Of a DNA stretch of 64,000 bases, positions 50,767 to 60,182 are shown piece by piece. The stretch comes from Saccharophagus sp. K07. GTDB lineage: Bacteria > Pseudomonadota > Gammaproteobacteria > Pseudomonadales > Cellvibrionaceae. The translations under genes and the position numbers were made by a program. A model generated the notes under the pieces. The model was given only the letters and a program-made list of their open reading frames with translations, had not been told where the DNA came from and searched no databases. Location: NCBI RefSeq assembly GCF_014336955.1, contig NZ_QRAI01000001.1, forward strand, positions 558,001-622,000. Direction: 5' to 3'. Positions within the stretch are counted from its first letter, which is position 1, and the number at the start of each line of letters is the position of its first letter.

Positions 50767-52050
50767 ATGGAACAACTCGTTTTACAGCCGCGCAAGATCG
50801 CGCGCGGTGAAGTGACCTTGCCAGGCTCCAAGAGCCTCTCCAACCGCATACTGCTGCTGGCGGCCCTCGCCAACGGCACTACCACTGTGACCAACCTGCT
50901 CGACAGCGACGATGTACGCCATATGCTGACGGCGTTGCGCCTGCTCGGGGTGGATTATTCTTTGAGCGATGATCGCAAAACCTGCGTGGTGCGAGGTTTG
51001 GGCGGCGTCTTTCGGGTCGCGCAACCTTTGGAGTTGTTTCTCGGCAACGCCGGCACTGCGGTGCGTCCTTTGACTGCAGCACTTTGTCTGAGCGAAGGCG
51101 AATTCACTATTACCGGTGAGCCGCGTATGTACGAGCGCCCCATTGGCGATCTGGTGGACGCCATGCGCGGCCTGGGCGCGGATATCACTTATAGCCTCAA
51201 CGACGGCTATCCACCGCTGCTGATTCGCGGCAAGTTGCTGCAAGGTGGTGAGGTCAGTATCAAGGGCAATGTGTCCAGTCAGTACCTGACTGCGTTGCTG
51301 ATGGTGGCTCCACTGTTGTCGTCGGATCTGCTGATCCGCGTCGATGGCGATCTGGTCTCCAAGCCCTATATTGATATCACCCTCGACACTATGCGCCGTT
51401 TTGGCGTCGAGGTTGAGAACCGCAGCTATCAAACATTCTTCGTCCGCGGTGGCCAGACCTACCAGGCGCCGGGTGACATTATGGTTGAAGGTGACGCATC
51501 GTCGGCTTCCTACTTCCTTGCGGCCGCTGCGATTGGCGGCGGGCCTGTGAAAGTTCACGGTACCGGGTCAGCCAGTGTTCAAGGCGACGCAAAATTCGCG
51601 GAAGTTCTGCGTTTGATGGGCGCCGAAGTGGAATACGGTGATTACTGGATTCAAGTGACGGGCAAAGGCAAGCTGCGCGGCGTGGACGTGGACCTCAACC
51701 ATATCCCGGATGCGGCTATGACCATCGCTACCACAGCGCTGTTTGCCGAAGGTCCCACTTGCATCCGCAATGTCTACAACTGGCGCGTCAAGGAAACGGA
51801 CCGACTGGCGGCTATGGCGACCGAACTGCGCAAAGTCGGTGCGGAAGTTGAAGAAGGGGAGGATTACATTCGCGTGACGCCCCCAGCGCAAATCCGCTCT
51901 GCTGCCATAGATACCTATAACGACCATCGCATGGCCATGTGTTTTTCCCTGGCAGCCTTTGGTGACGCACCCATCACCATCAATGACCCTAAGTGCACCT
52001 CAAAAACCTTCCCGACTTATTTCGACGAGTTTGAGAAAATCACTAAGTAA
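50767..52050 (+). CDS. aroA: 3-phosphoshikimate 1-carboxyvinyltransferase (EPSP synthase)
   Basis: The product is 427 residues from the ATG at 50767, exactly the E. coli AroA length; the longer frame from 50731 is not needed. It catalyses phosphoenolpyruvate + shikimate 3-phosphate to EPSP in aromatic amino-acid synthesis. Motifs: [20 protein letters not shown] (shikimate-phosphate and PEP site), [20 protein letters not shown] (class I, glyphosate-sensitive form), [58 protein letters not shown] and [13 protein letters not shown]. It is monocistronic, ended by a long hairpin. Often aroA sits with serC, tyrA or cmk; here it does not. Confidence 0.96.
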   Translation: MEQLVLQPRKIARGEVTLPGSKSLSNRILLLAALANGTTTVTNLLDSDDVRHMLTALRLLGVDYSLSDDRKTCVVRGLGGVFRVAQPLELFLGNAGTAVRPLTAALCLSEGEFTITGEPRMYERPIGDLVDAMRGLGADITYSLNDGYPPLLIRGKLLQGGEVSIKGNVSSQYLTALLMVAPLLSSDLLIRVDGDLVSKPYIDITLDTMRRFGVEVENRSYQTFFVRGGQTYQAPGDIMVEGDASSASYFLAAAAIGGGPVKVHGTGSASVQGDAKFAEVLRLMGAEVEYGDYWIQVTGKGKLRGVDVDLNHIPDAAMTIATTALFAEGPTCIRNVYNWRVKETDRLAAMATELRKVGAEVEEGEDYIRVTPPAQIRSAAIDTYNDHRMAMCFSLAAFGDAPITINDPKCTSKTFPTYFDEFEKITK

Positions 52051-52057
52051 TTCTTTT

Positions 52058-52091
52058 GCGCATACAGCGGATTAATTTTCGCTGTGTGCGC
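52058..52091 (+). terminator. Terminator-like hairpin after aroA
   Basis: GCGCATACAGCG (52058-52069) pairs with CGCTGTGTGCGC (52080-52091), 12 bp with one G-U pair and a 10-nt loop. It lies 8 bp after the stop; the T run after it is weak. Confidence 0.7.
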
Positions 52092-52265
52092 GGTTTGCCT
52101 CTCTTCCGCCACTTCTAGAATTTGTCGCAGTAAGCCACAACCTTTCCAATCTATTTGGATAAATCTTTTTGTAAGCGTGTGACAGATTTATCAATTGCAA
52201 TGGAAGCGGTACGTAAATAATGACTCTGTGAACTTTTCGTGCCGTTCATACGCCGATCGGCTGCT

Positions 52266-52293
52266 TTGACGGGTTTTTGACCGTATCTATACT
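52266..52293 (+). promoter_or_regulatory. Sigma70-type promoter of the PL14-like lipoprotein gene
   Basis: TTGACG (52266-52271), a 16-bp spacer and TATACT (52288-52293) make a good promoter, 61 bp upstream of the start codon. The remaining part of the 304-bp gap (52092-52265) shows no gene. Confidence 0.6.
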
Positions 52294-52354
52294 GGACGGA
52301 TAGAGAGCCTGCGCGAGCAGTTTCTGATATGAATCATGTTTTTGGGGTTAATTG

Positions 52355-53653
52355 ATGTACCGTATTTGCGCGCTTGTTATGGCGATAATTTGCGTTAGTG
52401 CCTGCTCCAGCAAAAATTCTTCGCGGGAAAAAATCTATCTGACGAATCCGCAGCAGGGTGAATATCTGTCTTCATCTTCCAGTTCCTCTGGAGCAGCTTC
52501 GTCGAGCTCTTCTTCGTCCAGCTCGTCTAGCTCGAGTTCGAATTCATCTGCTTCTAGTTCATCGGGTTCATCAGATGGAATTCCGCAAAATTCCAGCTCA
52601 TCTTCATCTTCCAGCTCGAGCTCATCTTCCAGCTCAAGCTCGTCGAGTAGCAGTTCTTCGGGAATAGCCGCGCCAGAAAATGTGCAGGTAGAAATTCTCG
52701 ATGAGGGGATTTTTTACAGTTGGAGCCCAGTGGACGATGCAATTGAATACGCGTTTTATTATTCGACGGAACCCGATATGACGCTGAGTGATGTCAGCAG
52801 TGTTCAAAGTTTAAGGTCGCAGAATGCGAGTATCTTATTCGATGGTGACGAGGACAAAGTATATTACTCGGTCATCACCGCCATAGCGCGCGATGGGTTG
52901 GAAAGTGAGCCCAGCAACCAAGTTCAGGCCTTTAGGCGTGCTAAGCCCGTTTTTTCACTGGACTTTGAGGATGAACCCCTTGGCCAATATAAACTGTTGA
53001 GTCATAAGGATACAGAGAGTCTGGAAGTGCGACAGGATGCGGCGACCAACACGCGATATCTCAGCGCTACTTATGTTCCCAGTGAGATTGGCAGTCCGCG
53101 GTTGGTTTTTTCTCGCAAGATACCGCCCAGTGATGAGTACACCCTAAGTTATCAACTGTTGTTTGAAGACGGATTCGATTTTGCGAAAGGCGGCAAGCTG
53201 CCCGGTCTCGCGCCACACTTTCCATCTGCGGGATGTGAAATGCGCGACCCGGCAAGTTGGAGCGTTCGCCTAATGTGGATGCAAAATGGCAGGGTAAGCT
53301 TGTATTACTACGACCAGCAGCCGGTCGATAATTGTGGCACTACTGTGGTAGGGCAGAATTTTTGGTTTACCACAGGGCGTTGGTACGACCTTTCGATTTA
53401 CGTGAAGCTCAACACAGACGGGCAAGAAAACGGGGAAATTGCGTTGTATGTAGATGGTGCAAAAATTGTGAGCCGAAATAATGTGCAGTTGCGCGGAATC
53501 GATAATGATGACTCCAAAATACAGCAGCTGCTGTTCAGCACATTTTTTGGTGGCAGCTCGCCGGAATGGTCGCCGTCTGCAATTGTAAGCTCGCGTTTCG
53601 ATCAATTCGAAGTCCATCAAGGATTTCGTGTGCGAGCCTTGATGGATCGTTAA
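52355..53653 (+). CDS. Poly-serine lipoprotein with Fn3-like and polysaccharide-lyase-14-like domains
   Basis: The product is 432 residues from the ATG at 52355. The lipobox is CVSAC (Cys17). Two serine-rich linkers (about 40-107, with a short GSSDGIPQN break) lead to an Fn3-like domain at about 110-195 (VQVEILDEGIFYSWSPVDDA, YSVITAIARDGLESEPSN). A C-terminal domain at about 200-425 has KGGKLPGLAPHF, WSVRLMWMQNGRVSLYYYD and ALYVDGAKIVSRNNV, which match the jelly-roll pattern of polysaccharide lyase family 14 (alginate/glucuronan lyases). Catalytic residues cannot be assigned by eye. It is probably an outer-membrane-anchored polysaccharide-binding or degrading protein. It shares its architecture with the 673-aa lipoprotein at 33.6 kb. 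Confidence 0.82.
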   Translation: MYRICALVMAIICVSACSSKNSSREKIYLTNPQQGEYLSSSSSSSGAASSSSSSSSSSSSSSNSSASSSSGSSDGIPQNSSSSSSSSSSSSSSSSSSSSSSSGIAAPENVQVEILDEGIFYSWSPVDDAIEYAFYYSTEPDMTLSDVSSVQSLRSQNASILFDGDEDKVYYSVITAIARDGLESEPSNQVQAFRRAKPVFSLDFEDEPLGQYKLLSHKDTESLEVRQDAATNTRYLSATYVPSEIGSPRLVFSRKIPPSDEYTLSYQLLFEDGFDFAKGGKLPGLAPHFPSAGCEMRDPASWSVRLMWMQNGRVSLYYYDQQPVDNCGTTVVGQNFWFTTGRWYDLSIYVKLNTDGQENGEIALYVDGAKIVSRNNVQLRGIDNDDSKIQQLLFSTFFGGSSPEWSPSAIVSSRFDQFEVHQGFRVRALMDR

Positions 53654-53701
53654 TATCTGAAGCCAAACGCAAGAATCTATGAGCTGTTTTTGAAATAGTT
53701 T

Positions 53702-55711
53702 TTAGGCTTCTGTCAAAAGCGCCGCTTCTTCTGTTGCATAAGCTGCGGGTTTGGCCAATTCGGTGGCCCGCTTGCGCATCCAGACCAAATCCACAATTTC
53801 CCCCTGCGGCGCGTACGCCAAGGGGGCCTCCAACAATAATTTGCGAATATCCGCGTGATTGGTCGCCCGGCAGGCGGCGAGCAATCGATTTAATAACTCC
53901 TGCAAGTCTGTCCATGACCAGGAAATTTCCCGTGCGGTCATGATGCGTGGGTGAGAGGTCGGCATTACGTTGTCGCCGATCAGTAGTTCCTCGTAGAGTT
54001 TTTCTCCCGGGCGCAGGCCAGTGAAGACAATTTCGATATCGCCGCGGGGGTGGTGATGTCCCTGGTCTTTGGGTTTTCCTGGCACTATAGGCTCCAAGCC
54101 GGAGAGGCGAATCATTTGCTCGGCCAATTCAGCGATTTTCACCGGTTCGCCCATATCCAATACAAAAACATCGCCACCTTTTGCCATAGAGCCGGCCTGG
54201 ATAACGAGCTGCGCCGCTTCCGGAACAGTCATGAAATAGCGGGTGATTTCGGGGTGAGTGACGGTTATAGGTCCGCCGGCCTGAATCTGGCGGCGGAATA
54301 ACGGCACGACGGAACCGGATGATCCCAGGACATTGCCGAATCGGACCATCGAAAACCGGGTTTTGGATTGAATTGCCGCCAGCGCTTGGCACACCAGCTC
54401 AGCAAGGCGCTTGGTCGCACCCATCACGTTAGTGGGGCGAACGGCTTTGTCGGTAGAAACCAAAACGAATGTTTCCACTCCAGCGGCGACTGCGGCCTCG
54501 GCTGTTTGGAGTGTGCCGAAAACATTGTTGAGAATTCCCTCAACCATATTGTGTTCGACCAGAGGCACGTGTTTATAAGCCGCAGCGTGATAAACCGTCT
54601 GCACACCGAAGGTTTTCATCAGTGCTTCCATTCGCTGACCGTGTTGCACTGAACCTAATAAGGCCTTGATGGGAACCTGTAGGCCTTCTCGCTGAGAGAT
54701 TTGCTGCAAATCCTGTTCAACGCTGTAAAGCGCAAATTCAGACAATTCGAGTAGCAGTAGTTGACGAGGGCGTTGCCGCAGAATTTGTCGGCTTAACTCG
54801 CTGCCAATGGAGCCGCCTGCACCAGTGACCATGACGACCTTGTCCTGGATCTTGGCTCCCATTAATAGAGGGTCTGGCGGCGCGGGATCGCGGCCGAGCA
54901 GGTCTTCTTCCGATACATCGCGAATTTCGCCAATTTTTGCTTTACCCGCGACCATATCCGCCAGGCCGGGCATGGTTTGCACCGGAATATCGTAATCCTT
55001 CAAAGAGGTGAGAATTTGGCGGCGTCGGCTAAGGCTTGCACTTGGAATTGCCAGCAGAATTTTTTGCGCACCGTAGTTTTTAATTAGATCGGGGATTCGA
55101 TGTGGCGGATAAACTTCAAGCCCCTGGATTGAAGAGCGATGCAATTGTTTAGCATCATCGACAAATGCAATTGGCTGGTGCTCACTGCCTTCCAGCAGAG
55201 ATGCGACCAATTGCCGACCTGCGGCGCCTGCGCCGTAAATAATCACTCGCGTTTTGTAATATTTCTGGCTGCTGAGATAAACCAGCCGCAAGACAAAGCG
55301 CACACCGCCAATGGTCATCAGAGCGATCATGGCGTAAATAAAAGGAACTGAGCGCGGGATCGGGGAGTTGAATAAAAAACCTATGGCCACCAGTGACATT
55401 GCCGAAGCGGCAACACCGATCAGCAGCGTTTTTAAAGCTCTGTGAGTGATATAGCGAATGACCGCGCGATAAAAACCGAGTTTTGCAAAAATCAGCAAGC
55501 TCACGGGAACGCAGATCGTGAGAATGAGCAGATCAGACCAATTAGCCAGAAACGCCCAACTGTCCAGGCGCAGCAACATTGCCATCAAAAAACTCAACAC
55601 AATCAGAGCCGCGTCGGCAATAAGCTGGACGACCCGTTTATTTTTGCGCGATAGAAAAAATAAACGGCTAATACATCGAACGAGATAAGGCTCCTTCTGT
55701 GTATTCAGCAT
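53702..55711 (-). CDS. WbpM/FlaA1-like UDP-sugar 4,6-dehydratase (nucleotide-sugar epimerase/dehydratase)
   Basis: The product is 669 residues from the ATG at 55711 (GGGA 8 bp upstream); the frame is open to 55783. Four N-terminal membrane helices precede a first Rossmann domain (RVIIYGAGAAGRQLVASL, about 155-270) and a second catalytic one (VMVTGAGGSIGSELSRQ near 294). The catalytic region is LVSTDKAVRPTNVMGATKR near 418-430, with Met-x3-Lys in place of Tyr-x3-Lys, as in WbpM-type dehydratases. Substrate-side motifs VRFGNVLGSSGSVVP and EITRYFMTVPEAAQLV are present. It makes the 4-keto-6-deoxy sugar precursor used for surface polysaccharide. It is divergent from the wza-wzc-wzx operon across a 1-kb gap. 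Confidence 0.92.
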   Translation of the reverse strand: MLNTQKEPYLVRCISRLFFLSRKNKRVVQLIADAALIVLSFLMAMLLRLDSWAFLANWSDLLILTICVPVSLLIFAKLGFYRAVIRYITHRALKTLLIGVAASAMSLVAIGFLFNSPIPRSVPFIYAMIALMTIGGVRFVLRLVYLSSQKYYKTRVIIYGAGAAGRQLVASLLEGSEHQPIAFVDDAKQLHRSSIQGLEVYPPHRIPDLIKNYGAQKILLAIPSASLSRRRQILTSLKDYDIPVQTMPGLADMVAGKAKIGEIRDVSEEDLLGRDPAPPDPLLMGAKIQDKVVMVTGAGGSIGSELSRQILRQRPRQLLLLELSEFALYSVEQDLQQISQREGLQVPIKALLGSVQHGQRMEALMKTFGVQTVYHAAAYKHVPLVEHNMVEGILNNVFGTLQTAEAAVAAGVETFVLVSTDKAVRPTNVMGATKRLAELVCQALAAIQSKTRFSMVRFGNVLGSSGSVVPLFRRQIQAGGPITVTHPEITRYFMTVPEAAQLVIQAGSMAKGGDVFVLDMGEPVKIAELAEQMIRLSGLEPIVPGKPKDQGHHHPRGDIEIVFTGLRPGEKLYEELLIGDNVMPTSHPRIMTAREISWSWTDLQELLNRLLAACRATNHADIRKLLLEAPLAYAPQGEIVDLVWMRKRATELAKPAAYATEEAALLTEA

Positions 55712-55797
55712 ATGATTGATCCCATGTGACTCGGATACCCCAGGAGATCTCTGCTCCTGTAATGACAGGTTGAAACGCCTCAACCCGCATAAGGCGG

Positions 55798-55868
55798 GTA
55801 AGACGGTGAATTAATGCCCAGAGCCGTGGACGATCACCACACTCAAGTTTGTGTAAGACGGTGAATTA
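55798..55868. repeat. 16-bp direct repeat, 55 bp apart
   Basis: GTAAGACGGTGAATTA occurs at 55798-55813 and again at 55853-55868. The exact identity over 16 bp in non-coding DNA suggests a binding site or duplicated element upstream of the dehydratase gene. Confidence 0.7.
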
Positions 55869-56408
55869 TTACTCTGTCGTCCAGCTTGCAAAGTTTCCGG
55901 TATGTGCAAAATCCGTATTAATCAGGCTGAAAATACAATCAAGACATTATGCCAACGAACTATAAGGCATTGTCGAGCTATGGCGATTGGAAAGTATACG
56001 CGTCATGAGTCAGCCACTGATGTTTGCTTATTCTTGTTAAATTCTGGCAATTGCTTGCTAGGCAGGGGCTTGCAACTTCTTGAACATGATAAGGGTAACA
56101 TGCCCCATAAACAAGAAGTGTTATGGCATATCTTCACATTTTCAATAGAACAAATTTCCCTTGGATTAAAATTTGATCAGGCGGATTGCCTGGAAAACTT
56201 TATGTGATTTTGCTTTTTTTTTGAACAAATAGTATCCGGAATCAACCTCGGGCTAAAAATTAAACGGTTTTTTGTTTGTGAACACGATTGATCAAAATCA
56301 CTTTTGTTTTGTGAGACGATTAACGTCGAAAGTGGACTAAATTCGATAAGGCCCTTGTAACCCACGGCACAAAGTAGCAAAATCGCGCCCCCGTCAGGTG
56401 GAATTTGG

Positions 56409-56456
56409 CGGCAAATCTGACAAGATGCGCAGCGGCAAATCTGACAAGATGCGCAG
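56409..56456. repeat. 24-bp perfect tandem repeat upstream of wza
   Basis: The unit CGGCAAATCTGACAAGATGC plus GCAG occurs twice head to tail (56409-56432 and 56433-56456), then starts a third time (CGGC). It lies about 250 bp before wza. It may be a variable-number repeat or a double binding site. Confidence 0.8.
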
Positions 56457-56708
56457 CGGCGAATCAACACAATAAATAAGCCGTGAACGTCGACTGATTC
56501 CAGAGATCAGATCTTCCTGTCTGCTTTTTCGATAAATTGAGATTGCGTCGAGCATCAGGTTTGCGCCTGGGTCTTGTTTGCGCCTCTAGACATCGCGATT
56601 AAATCGGCCAGGAAGAATGGTGTGTGCGTACACTTACATATTGGTCCCGAGTTCATTTTCTTTAATCCGGGATTCCATCGGTAGGGATATAAAGCAGAGT
56701 TAACCAGC

Positions 56709-57872
56709 ATGAAAATCCATTGTTTTGCAGCTCCCACGCATAAGTCTGTGCGAATTATGCGGCTATTGACCGCAGTACTGATGGCGGCTTGCCTGACTGC
56801 TTGCGTCAGCGCGCCCGGTGGGCACATTCGTTATAAAGCGAAATCCAAAAGCGAAAATTTGAACGCTGTTGTCGATATTGTGCCCATTGATCTTGGCCTG
56901 GTGGAGCGCTTGCGTGCGGAAAAACTTACCGCTTCATCAGTAAGACACAATATTGTTGAACCGTCGAACTCCAGGTACGACTATTTAATCGGTCCCGGCG
57001 ATATTCTCAGCGTTATAGTTTACGACCATCCCGAATTAACCATTCCAGCTGGAAATGAGCGCAGTGCGGCGGAATCCGGCAATGTTGTACATTCCGACGG
57101 TACGATTTTTTACCCCTATATCGGCATAGTGGATGTCGCTGGCCGCACAACGCGTGATGTGCGCAGCGAAATTCAACAGCGCTTGAGTCGATTTATTGCC
57201 GATCCACAAGTTGAAGTAAAAGTGGCGGAATTCAACGCGCGCAAAGCTTATGTTACAGGTCAGGTCGTCCGACCAGGAGCTCTGCGCATCACTAATGTTC
57301 CCATTCGTATATTGGACGCGTTGAGTGCGGCGGGTGGACTCACGCCCAATGCCAACTGGCATGAGCTGATTTTGACGCGCAATGGCAAAGAAGAGCGTTT
57401 GTCGGCTTATCAAATGCTGACACTTGGCGATCGCAGCCGAAATTATTTATTGCAGGACGGCGATGTGTTGCACGTTCCGGATGCGGTATCACAACAGATT
57501 CACGTAATGGGTGAAGTCAATCGCCCGCTTGCTATTCCCATGGGGAACAGCCGAATTTCCCTGACCAATGCTATAGCCCAGGCAGGTGGTATAAGAGAGG
57601 GAACTGCGAATGCGTCGGGAATATTTGTGGTGCGTCGCAATTCTACGGGTAGCGATAAATTCGCCACCGTTTATCAACTGAATGCACGCAATGCGGCGGC
57701 ATTTGTATTGGGTTCGGAATTTATATTGCAGCCGACGGATGTGGTGTATGTCACAGCGGCGCCTGTGTCACGTTGGAATCGTGTGTTAAGTCAGCTGTTG
57801 CCGTCGTTGAGTTCGGTCTACCAGTTCTCCCAGATAGGCCGAAACGTGGATACCTTAACCAACGGCGATTAA
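56709..57872 (+). CDS. Wza-like polysaccharide export outer-membrane lipoprotein
   Basis: The product is 387 residues. A signal with lipobox LTAC (Cys32) suggests that the true N-terminus may be Met17 (56757); ATG 56709 is kept as the longest start. A Poly_export domain follows (YDYLIGPGDILSVIVYDHPE, GTIFYPYIGIVDVAGRTTRD), then SLBB domains (KAYVTGQVVRPGALRITNVP, IHVMGEVNRPLAIPMGNSRI, NAIAQAGGIREGTANASGIF). The C-terminal helix (WNRVLSQLLPSLSSVYQFSQ) is the part that spans the outer membrane in Wza octamers. It is the first gene of the export operon; wzc follows after 41 bp. Confidence 0.93.
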   Translation: MKIHCFAAPTHKSVRIMRLLTAVLMAACLTACVSAPGGHIRYKAKSKSENLNAVVDIVPIDLGLVERLRAEKLTASSVRHNIVEPSNSRYDYLIGPGDILSVIVYDHPELTIPAGNERSAAESGNVVHSDGTIFYPYIGIVDVAGRTTRDVRSEIQQRLSRFIADPQVEVKVAEFNARKAYVTGQVVRPGALRITNVPIRILDALSAAGGLTPNANWHELILTRNGKEERLSAYQMLTLGDRSRNYLLQDGDVLHVPDAVSQQIHVMGEVNRPLAIPMGNSRISLTNAIAQAGGIREGTANASGIFVVRRNSTGSDKFATVYQLNARNAAAFVLGSEFILQPTDVVYVTAAPVSRWNRVLSQLLPSLSSVYQFSQIGRNVDTLTNGD

Positions 57873-57913
57873 TCCTCTGGCATGCGTAATTTGATCGTCA
57901 AAGCGGGTTGGAA

Positions 57914-60031
57914 ATGTCACAAAAAAAAAGTGGGCTTTACGCCGAAAATAGCAGTGGCGGTATCGATTTAGATCGAATATTCGGTGTGCTTCTCGATCAC
58001 AAGTGGCTGATCGCCGCAGCGACTGTGTTCACTATATTTCTTGGGGTTGCCTACGCCGTGCTCGCCCCGCCGATCTATCGCGCTGATGCGTTGGTGCAGA
58101 TCGAATCGTCGCGCGCAGCCAATCCATTGGATGAAGTGACGACTCTGCTTGGTAAAGAACCGCCATCGCAATCGGAAATCGAAATTATTCGCTCGCGCGC
58201 CGTTCTCGGCCGCGCAGTGGATATTCTCGGGCTTACTCTGGTGGTCGAGCCTAAGACTCTGCCTATAGTGGGCGATTTTTTAATTCGCAAAGGCGTTGAA
58301 CGACCGCCTCTTTTTACCGGCAGCGCATTTGTATTTGCGAATGAAAACATCCGGGTCGGATCTTTCAGCGTAGATGATCATCACGCTGGCAAAACGTTTG
58401 AACTGGTGGTTCAGGACTCGCATAGCTATGGTTTATATCTCGATAAGGAATTCCTCGGCGAAGGACGCGTTGGCGAAGCCGTAGAATTCAATTCCGGTGA
58501 AATTAATCTCCACATTGAAGAAACCACCGCCCCCTCCGGTGCAGTCTTCAGATTGAAATCACTGCATCGATCAGTCGCTATAGCGGATCTGAAACGCAAT
58601 CTTTCCATCGTTGAACAAGGACGCGATACGCGGATTCTCTACTGGAGTCTGTTGCACCCGGTGCCGGAATTTGCCGAATCCGCGCTGCAAACTATTGCCG
58701 ATATCTATGTTTCGCAAAATGTTCAGAGACAATCGGAAGAGGCGCGCAAAACACTCAAATTCCTCAATGAACAAATTCCTTTAGTTCAGTCGGAACTGAT
58801 TAAGGCGGAAGAGCGCTTGAATGCCTATAGGGCGGGGCGGGAAAGTGTCAACCTGTCACTCGAAACCCAATCGGTCCTGCAGCGCCTGGTCAATATAGAA
58901 TCACAGTTGAATGAGTTGGAATTTTCCGAAACGGAAATTTCCCGCCGCTTTATGCCTAATCACCCGACCTATGAAGCGTTGTTGGAAAAGAAAGAACAGC
59001 TGCGTAAGCAAAAAGCCGGCATAGAAAACAAAATCGAAGCCTTGCCTGAGACCCAGCAGGAAGTATTGCGCTTGGAGCGCGATATTTCCGTGACACAACA
59101 AATCTACGTTCAACTGCGCAATAAAGTGCAGGAAATGCAAATTGCGGAAGCAAGTACGGCGGGCAATGTGCGGATTCTCGACAACTCATCCGTATATCCC
59201 AAGCCGGTTTCACCTGATAAAAAACTCATTTTGGTGCTGTCGGCCATTGCAGGATTGGTTTTGTCTTCGGCATTTATTTTATTAAGAGATCAGCTCCGCA
59301 GTGGGATAGAAAATCAGGAAGAGCTGGAAAAATTAGGCCTGGATGTTCTTGCCAACGTCCCTCATTCATCGATCCAAGCAAAGTTGCAGCGGAAATTTCG
59401 TTCCGCAATGACTGTGCTGGCATTTAATGTCGCTCAGGATCCTGCGGCAGAAGCGTTGCGCGGACTGCGCGCAGCCCTGGCAAAACGTCTTCCTGATGCC
59501 AGTAATAATTGTATTGCAATAACCAGCCCGGAGCAGGGGGAAGGTAAAACATTTGTAGCGGTGAATCTCGCAGTTCTATTTGCTCAGCTGGGCAAGCGCG
59601 TATTGGTCATGGACTCCGATATGTATCGCGGGAAATTACACGAAATTTTCCGAGAGACCGCTGCGCCTGGATTAAGTGAATTTCTCACTGAGGGGGGAGA
59701 GCTGGAGGACGTTGCTCGCCCCGTGGAAGGTTTGCCGAGCCTGTTTTTTATTTCGCGTGGTGCAACTCCTGCCAATCCAGGTGAGTTATTGGCAGGGCAG
59801 CATTTTGCGGATTTGTTAGCAGATGCTTCCCGGGTTTTTGATGTCGTTATTATCGATACAGCTTGTGTATTAGAGCGTGCGGACGCCAGTGTTATCGGGG
59901 CGCAAGTTGGCACCACCGTGTTGGTGAGTCGATTTCGCGTCACTTCTCCGCAGAAAATCGGCCTTGCCATGCACCGTATGAACACGGCGGGCGCAGCTGT
60001 AACTTGCAGTGTTTTGAATGCGCAAAAATAA
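57914..60031 (+). CDS. Wzc-like polysaccharide co-polymerase with BY-kinase domain, no C-terminal tyrosine cluster
   Basis: The product is 705 residues from the ATG at 57914. A Wzz domain has helices at about 32-52 (WLIAAATVFTIFLGVAYAVL) and about 437-457 (LILVLSAIAGLVLSSAFILL) with a large periplasmic coiled region between (LNEQIPLVQSELIKAEERLN). The cytoplasmic kinase domain has Walker A (EQGEGKTF near 539), Walker A' (VLVMDSDMYRG near 565) and Walker B-like VVIIDTACVLERADA. The protein ends TCSVLNAQK with no Tyr-rich tail, which in Wzc is the autophosphorylation substrate. It controls chain length and export with Wza. Confidence 0.9.
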   Translation: MSQKKSGLYAENSSGGIDLDRIFGVLLDHKWLIAAATVFTIFLGVAYAVLAPPIYRADALVQIESSRAANPLDEVTTLLGKEPPSQSEIEIIRSRAVLGRAVDILGLTLVVEPKTLPIVGDFLIRKGVERPPLFTGSAFVFANENIRVGSFSVDDHHAGKTFELVVQDSHSYGLYLDKEFLGEGRVGEAVEFNSGEINLHIEETTAPSGAVFRLKSLHRSVAIADLKRNLSIVEQGRDTRILYWSLLHPVPEFAESALQTIADIYVSQNVQRQSEEARKTLKFLNEQIPLVQSELIKAEERLNAYRAGRESVNLSLETQSVLQRLVNIESQLNELEFSETEISRRFMPNHPTYEALLEKKEQLRKQKAGIENKIEALPETQQEVLRLERDISVTQQIYVQLRNKVQEMQIAEASTAGNVRILDNSSVYPKPVSPDKKLILVLSAIAGLVLSSAFILLRDQLRSGIENQEELEKLGLDVLANVPHSSIQAKLQRKFRSAMTVLAFNVAQDPAAEALRGLRAALAKRLPDASNNCIAITSPEQGEGKTFVAVNLAVLFAQLGKRVLVMDSDMYRGKLHEIFRETAAPGLSEFLTEGGELEDVARPVEGLPSLFFISRGATPANPGELLAGQHFADLLADASRVFDVVIIDTACVLERADASVIGAQVGTTVLVSRFRVTSPQKIGLAMHRMNTAGAAVTCSVLNAQK

Positions 60032-60182
60032 ACCTGTATAGCTCCTGGTGCCGCAATTCGACAAGTGAATTTTGCTGCGTGCATAAGACACGTAATAGAC
60101 GCGCCCCGGGCATTTGCAGTTTCGCAGCTTTGCTTACAGAGTTGGTTTTCAAGACCAATCAAAATGAGACGAGGAGATTGGA

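Larger units (their letters stand above)
55712..56708. promoter_or_regulatory. Long intergenic region upstream of the exopolysaccharide genes
   Basis: About 1 kb separates the divergent dehydratase and wza genes. It holds small hairpins (CCTGT-AATG-ACAGG at 55756-55769; CCCGC...GCGGG at 55784-55798), a 16-bp direct repeat, and a 24-bp tandem repeat (listed separately). A plus-strand frame at 55902-56207 (101 codons) has no good ribosome site and no recognised content, so I leave it out. I found no ops/JUMPstart element (GGCGGTAG). A long region like this often carries the regulated promoter of an exopolysaccharide operon. Confidence 0.4.

Noticed and set aside
55902-56207. 101-codon frame between the WbpM-like gene and wza
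   Set aside because: No ribosome site and no known motif; composition is unlike neighbouring genes. It could be a real small gene, but I cannot support it.
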